DNA of 64,000 nucleotides from Bog-159 sp049511415 (lineage in GTDB: Bacteria > Acidobacteriota > Terriglobia > Bryobacterales > Bryobacteraceae), in the NCBI GenBank assembly GCA_049511415.1, contig JBEKYC010000013.1, positions 1 to 64,000 on the forward strand, in the 5' to 3' direction. The notes beneath the pieces are model-generated. The model saw only the letters and a list, made by a program, of their open reading frames with translations. It was not told where the DNA came from and searched no databases. Positions 61,173-64,000 of the stretch are shown piece by piece; within the stretch, counting starts at the first letter, position 1; each line of letters opens with the position of its first letter. Made by a program: the position numbers and the translations under genes.

Positions 61173-62174
61173 ATGTACTCCCCTGACGACCAACGTTACG
61201 ATCGCATGCCATACCGCCGCTGCGGCGCCAGCGGACTGCGCCTGCCGGCCATCTCCTTGGGCCTCTGGCACAATTTCGGAGGGGTCGACACGTTCGAGAA
61301 CATGCGCGCCATGCTGTGCCGCGCCTTCGATCTCGGCATCACGCATTTTGACCTGGCCAATAACTACGGCCCTCCGCCGGGATCGGCGGAAGAGAATTTC
61401 GGAAGGGCCTTGCGGGCCGGCCTGTCCGCCTGGCGCGACGAATTCATCGTCTCAACCAAAGCCGGCTATCTGATGTGGCCGGGACCCTATGGTGAATGGG
61501 GATCGCGCAAATACCTGCTGGCCAGCCTCGACCAAAGTCTGCGCCGCATGGGGCTTGACTACGTCGACATCTTCTACTCCCACCGGCCCGACCCGGACAC
61601 GCCCCTGGAAGAGACCATGTCCGCCCTGGATAGCGCCGTCCGTTCCGGAAAGGCGTTATACGCCGGCATATCCAACTACAATCCGGACCAAACCGCCCGC
61701 GCGGCTGCCATACTCAAGCGGCTTGGCACTCCCTGCATGATTCATCAGATGAAGTATTCGATGTTCGTGCGGACGGCAGAAGACGGCCTGTTCGAGCGGC
61801 TGGCTGCAGAGGGCATCGGCGGTATCGCATTTTCACCTCTGGCCCAAGGTTTGCTCACAGACCGATATTTGGCCGGTATCCCGGAGGGATCCCGCGCATC
61901 CAAACCCGGTACTTTTCTGAAGAGCACGGATGTCACGGAAGGGCGCCTCGCTCAGGTGCGCGCGCTCGACGAGATCGCCCGCAAGAGAGGCCAGAGTCTG
62001 GCCCAACTGGCATTGTCCTGGGTACTGCGGCAACCAGTCATGACCAGTGCCCTGGTCGGTGTCAGCCGCGTGGAGCAGTTGGAGCAGTGCGTGGCGGCCG
62101 TCGACCGCCTGGAGTTTGACGACGCCGAGTTGCAGAGGATCGACCAGCTGGCGCCGGCTAGTACCAAGAATTGA
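61173..62174 (+). CDS. Aldo/keto reductase (YghZ/GpR-like)
   Basis: 333 residues. The NADPH-dependent AKR tetrad is visible: THFDLANNYGPPPGSAEENF (Asp, Tyr), DEFIVSTKAGYLMWPGPYGE (Lys) and DYVDIFYSHRPDPDTPLEET (His). The N-terminus (YDRMPYRRCGASGLRLPAIS, LGLWHNFGG) and the ending (SVLRQ-type strand, LVGVSRVEQLEQCVAAV) place it next to E. coli YghZ, which reduces L-glyceraldehyde-3-phosphate and methylglyoxal. It lies 38 nt after the cellobiose phosphorylase gene in the same direction, so it may share its mRNA and detoxify sugar-derived aldehydes. Confidence 0.92.
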   Translation: MYSPDDQRYDRMPYRRCGASGLRLPAISLGLWHNFGGVDTFENMRAMLCRAFDLGITHFDLANNYGPPPGSAEENFGRALRAGLSAWRDEFIVSTKAGYLMWPGPYGEWGSRKYLLASLDQSLRRMGLDYVDIFYSHRPDPDTPLEETMSALDSAVRSGKALYAGISNYNPDQTARAAAILKRLGTPCMIHQMKYSMFVRTAEDGLFERLAAEGIGGIAFSPLAQGLLTDRYLAGIPEGSRASKPGTFLKSTDVTEGRLAQVRALDEIARKRGQSLAQLALSWVLRQPVMTSALVGVSRVEQLEQCVAAVDRLEFDDAELQRIDQLAPASTKN

Positions 62175-62205
62175 CTTGCAGCGTGGGAGTAGCCCGTCCA
62201 TCGGG

Positions 62206-62211
62206 TATAAT
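62206..62211 (+). promoter_or_regulatory. Candidate -10 box of the DUF1552 gene
   Basis: A consensus TATAAT ends 9 nt before the ATG at 62221. No -35 hexamer fits at 16-18 bp. If used, transcription would start about 2-3 nt before the start codon, and the nearby GGCAGG could not serve as a ribosome-binding site. Confidence 0.45.
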
Positions 62212-62220
62212 CGCGGCAGG

Positions 62221-63567
62221 ATGTTCATAACCAGGAGGCATCTGTCCCGCCGCTCGGTTCTACGCGGCATCGGGGCGACTATCGGGCTTCCTCTGCTGGA
62301 AGCGATGGTGCCTGCGCAAACCCTCTTGCGCAAGACGGCGGCTGCTCCGCCCAGCCGGCTGGCGTGCATCGAAATGGTGCATGGCGCCGCCGGCAGCACG
62401 GACGAAGGCGTTCGCAAACATTATTGGAGTCCGCACCAGGACGGCTCGAACTTCGAGTTCTCTTACTCGCTCGAACCGCTGGCGCCGCTGCGCGAGTACG
62501 TGACCATTATCTCGGGTACGGACGCGCGGCAGGCGGAAGCCTTCGCGCCCATTGAGGCCGGCGGCGACCACTTCCGATCGAGTGCCGTCTTCCTGACAGC
62601 CGCGCATCCCAAACCAACGAACGGCCCAGACGTTTGCGCCGGCACCTCCATCGATCAACTCTACGCGCAGCGCATCGGCCGGAATACGCCGCTGCCGTCC
62701 ATCCAGCTTTGCGTGGAAAATATCGGGCTTAACGAATCGTGTGCCTGCGACTATAACTGCATCTACTCGGAAACCATCAGTTGGGCCTCGCCGACCGCGC
62801 CGCTAACTATGACCGTGAACCCGCGGGTGGCCTTCGAACGCCTCTTCGGGACCGGTCCCAGCCCGGCGGGCGCCAGCATTCTCGATGCCGCGTTGCCGGC
62901 GGCTTCCCGCCTGCAGACCCGGTTGGGACCGCGCGACCGCGCCCGATTGCAGGAGCATCTCGATGAAATCCGCGCCATCGAACGGCGCATTGAAACCATC
63001 GAACGGCACAACGCCGGCCTGCGCGAACGGGAACTGCCCGCCGCCCCGCTGGGCGTTCCCGATTCCTGGGAACAGCACGTGAAACTCATGTTCGACCTGC
63101 AATTATTGGCGTTCGCCGCCGATATCACCCGCGTATCGGCTTTCAAACTCAGCCGCGACACCAGCAATCGCATATTCCCGGAAAGCGGCGTGCGCTCGCC
63201 ATTTCACTCGCTATCACATCACACGGAGACGCCCGAGCGAATCGCCGAATTTGCCAGACTCAATCGCTATCACGTCGCTACCACGGCGTACTTCCTGCGC
63301 AGACTCGAGGAGACCCCGGATGGCGACGGCAACCTGCTGGATCACTCCCTGGTGCTGTACGGCAGTGCCATGGGCGACTCCAATCTGCACGATCATCGGC
63401 GCGTTCCGCTGTTCCTGGCCGGGCACGCCAGCGGCGCATTGAAGGGCAACCTGCACCGCGTCTGCGCCGGCGGCACGCCCCACGCCAACGCTTTGCTGGC
63501 CGTCATGCGCAAATTGGGTTTGGACGTCGACAGCATCGGCGACAGCACCGGAGAAATCGATGTTTAG
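62221..63567 (+). CDS. DUF1552 protein with Tat signal
   Basis: 448 residues. A twin-arginine signal (RRHLSRRSVLRGIGATIGLP) is followed by the DUF1552 pattern: HGAAGSTDEGVRKHYWSP, YVTIISGTDARQAEAFAPIE, AGTSIDQLYAQRIGRNTPLP, MTVNPRVAFERLFG, KLMFDLQLLAFAADITRVSA, FHSLSHHTETPERIAEFARL and LVLYGSAMGDSNLHDHRRVP. This family in Planctomycetes and Acidobacteria is normally encoded right after a DUF1592/1587 cytochrome-like gene; here the upstream gene is an aldo/keto reductase, so the partner is missing. Function is unknown. Confidence 0.9.
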   Translation: MFITRRHLSRRSVLRGIGATIGLPLLEAMVPAQTLLRKTAAAPPSRLACIEMVHGAAGSTDEGVRKHYWSPHQDGSNFEFSYSLEPLAPLREYVTIISGTDARQAEAFAPIEAGGDHFRSSAVFLTAAHPKPTNGPDVCAGTSIDQLYAQRIGRNTPLPSIQLCVENIGLNESCACDYNCIYSETISWASPTAPLTMTVNPRVAFERLFGTGPSPAGASILDAALPAASRLQTRLGPRDRARLQEHLDEIRAIERRIETIERHNAGLRERELPAAPLGVPDSWEQHVKLMFDLQLLAFAADITRVSAFKLSRDTSNRIFPESGVRSPFHSLSHHTETPERIAEFARLNRYHVATTAYFLRRLEETPDGDGNLLDHSLVLYGSAMGDSNLHDHRRVPLFLAGHASGALKGNLHRVCAGGTPHANALLAVMRKLGLDVDSIGDSTGEIDV

Positions 63568-63579
63568 TTTAAGAACAAA

Positions 63580-63599
63580 GCCGGCCATACATGGCCGGC
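63580..63599 (+). terminator. GC-rich hairpin after the DUF1552 gene
   Basis: GCCGGCC (63580-63586) and GGCCGGC (63593-63599) form a perfect 7-bp stem with a 6-nt ATACAT loop, 12 nt after the DUF1552 stop. No T-run follows, so it may be a Rho-independent-like pause, an mRNA 3' protective stem, or a palindrome bound by a protein. Confidence 0.45.
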
Positions 63600-63613
63600 G
63601 CGGAGGTCAGAGC

Positions 63614-64000
63614 ATGTTTCGACAAGCGTCTCTCGGGTTCGTTCTCCTCAGTGCTGCGTCCGCGATGGCGGCGCAAAACTTCCGGCTCGGCGTGGATTTC
63701 TCCCAGCCGATCGGCAACGGTTCGCATATTGCTACCAACGTGGCGGTCGCGACGGATGCGCAGGGCGGCATCTACACGCTGGCGAGCATTGGTTCTCCAC
63801 CAACGTCACAAAGCTATCTGGTGAAATTGACCCCGGCAGGGGCTGTGGTTTACCAGACGACGCTGCCATTCTTCGCGCCATATATGGCGGTGGACGCGGC
63901 CGGAAATGTATATCTGGCGGCAGAGAATGCAAATACTTCCAACTTTTTCATCGAGAAGTTGGGAACAGACGGCGCAACGGTCCTTTATCAAACCCCGATT
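63614..64000 (+). CDS. Secreted SBBP-type beta-propeller protein, N-terminal part (runs off the window)
   Basis: 129 codons are visible from ATG 63614, with GGAGG seven bases upstream. A signal peptide (MFRQASLGFVLLSAASAMAA) precedes beta-propeller-like repeats of the SBBP type seen in Solibacter: TNVAVATDAQGGIYTLASIG, SYLVKLTPAGAVVYQTTLPF, MAVDAAGNVYLAAENANTSN and FIEKLGTDGATVLYQTPI. The repeats alternate VDAAGNVY with KLTPAG/KLGTDGA strands. The C-terminus and full length are outside the window. It is 46 nt from the DUF1552 stop, with the hairpin between. Confidence 0.8.
   Translation, partial: MFRQASLGFVLLSAASAMAAQNFRLGVDFSQPIGNGSHIATNVAVATDAQGGIYTLASIGSPPTSQSYLVKLTPAGAVVYQTTLPFFAPYMAVDAAGNVYLAAENANTSNFFIEKLGTDGATVLYQTPI

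Noticed and set aside
1..64000. CRISPR array, tRNA, rRNA or insertion sequence
   Set aside because: No regularly spaced repeats, cloverleaf-like segments with a CCA end, rRNA-like sequence, transposase or terminal inverted repeats were recognised. A tRNAscan or Infernal run would be decisive; I could not run one.

Overview
The window looks like a chromosomal segment of a high-GC Acidobacterium of the Solibacter/Bryobacter type. No 16S rRNA gene is present, so this rests on gene content. The evidence is the set of secreted families expanded in that group (Solibacter-type TIGR03437 proteins, a GloVer tandem-repeat protein, an SBBP-like propeller, DUF1501/DUF1800/DUF1552 proteins, an ankyrin protein with an acidobacterial-style N-terminus), plus hopanoid genes and a Thr/Ser kinase operon. 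I found no rRNA, tRNA, CRISPR array, insertion sequence or prophage. Decay is limited to a few pseudogenes: a nucleotidyltransferase-like fragment, a TIGR03437 gene, an M19 dipeptidase tail, a frameshifted LivK-type gene and an FG-GAP scrap.

Layout, left end to 14.8 kb. A truncated ArsR-type regulator and two broken genes are followed by a tight operon at 2.6-10.0 kb: FHA protein, 32-residue membrane peptide, PP2C phosphatase, Ser/Thr kinase, a single-polypeptide SEDS glycosyltransferase-transpeptidase fusion, and a second FHA protein. It resembles the actinobacterial pstP-rodA-pbpA-pknA/B-fha locus and probably couples phosphosignalling to peptidoglycan synthesis. A LolA-like secreted protein follows. 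Next comes a hopanoid head-group cluster (hpnJ, two small EamA-like transporters, hpnI) and an adenylate kinase.

14.8-25.6 kb holds an unusual membrane cassette. It has two paralogous PAP2_3/Aur1-like enzymes, two paralogous GT-C-like polytopic proteins with a conserved Cys-containing tail, a GT87 mannosyltransferase-like protein, and two paralogous single-TM small proteins placed between them. I think it builds or remodels an envelope glycolipid of unknown structure. It is followed by a lipoprotein, an M24 aminopeptidase, a DUF1080 protein and a secreted protein of unknown function.

25.6-46.2 kb is mostly on the minus strand: a DUF1800-DUF1501 pair; an accessory stretch (vWD-domain protein, HAF-repeat protein, a short secreted protein sharing a Cys motif with the vWD protein, the M19 relic); HupE-like, AI-2E and CorC/HlyC membrane proteins; the pyrR-pyrB-pyrC operon followed by the frameshifted LivK gene; and a large secreted C45-type hydrolase fused to a dead M1-like domain.

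46.3-64 kb centres on beta-glycan use: a secreted GH5 endoglucanase, GH130 mannosylglucose phosphorylase, cellobiose 2-epimerase and GH94 cellobiose phosphorylase. Together they would cut cellulose or mannan outside the cell and split the disaccharides phosphorolytically inside, saving ATP. Interspersed are an ankyrin protein, an ECF42-type sigma factor with two YCII/DGPF partners, a 14-repeat GloVer protein, an 849-residue secreted protein of unknown function, an aldo/keto reductase and a DUF1552 protein. Several genes for secreted proteins have sigma70-like -10 boxes only 6-9 nt from the start codon, which suggests leaderless mRNAs.
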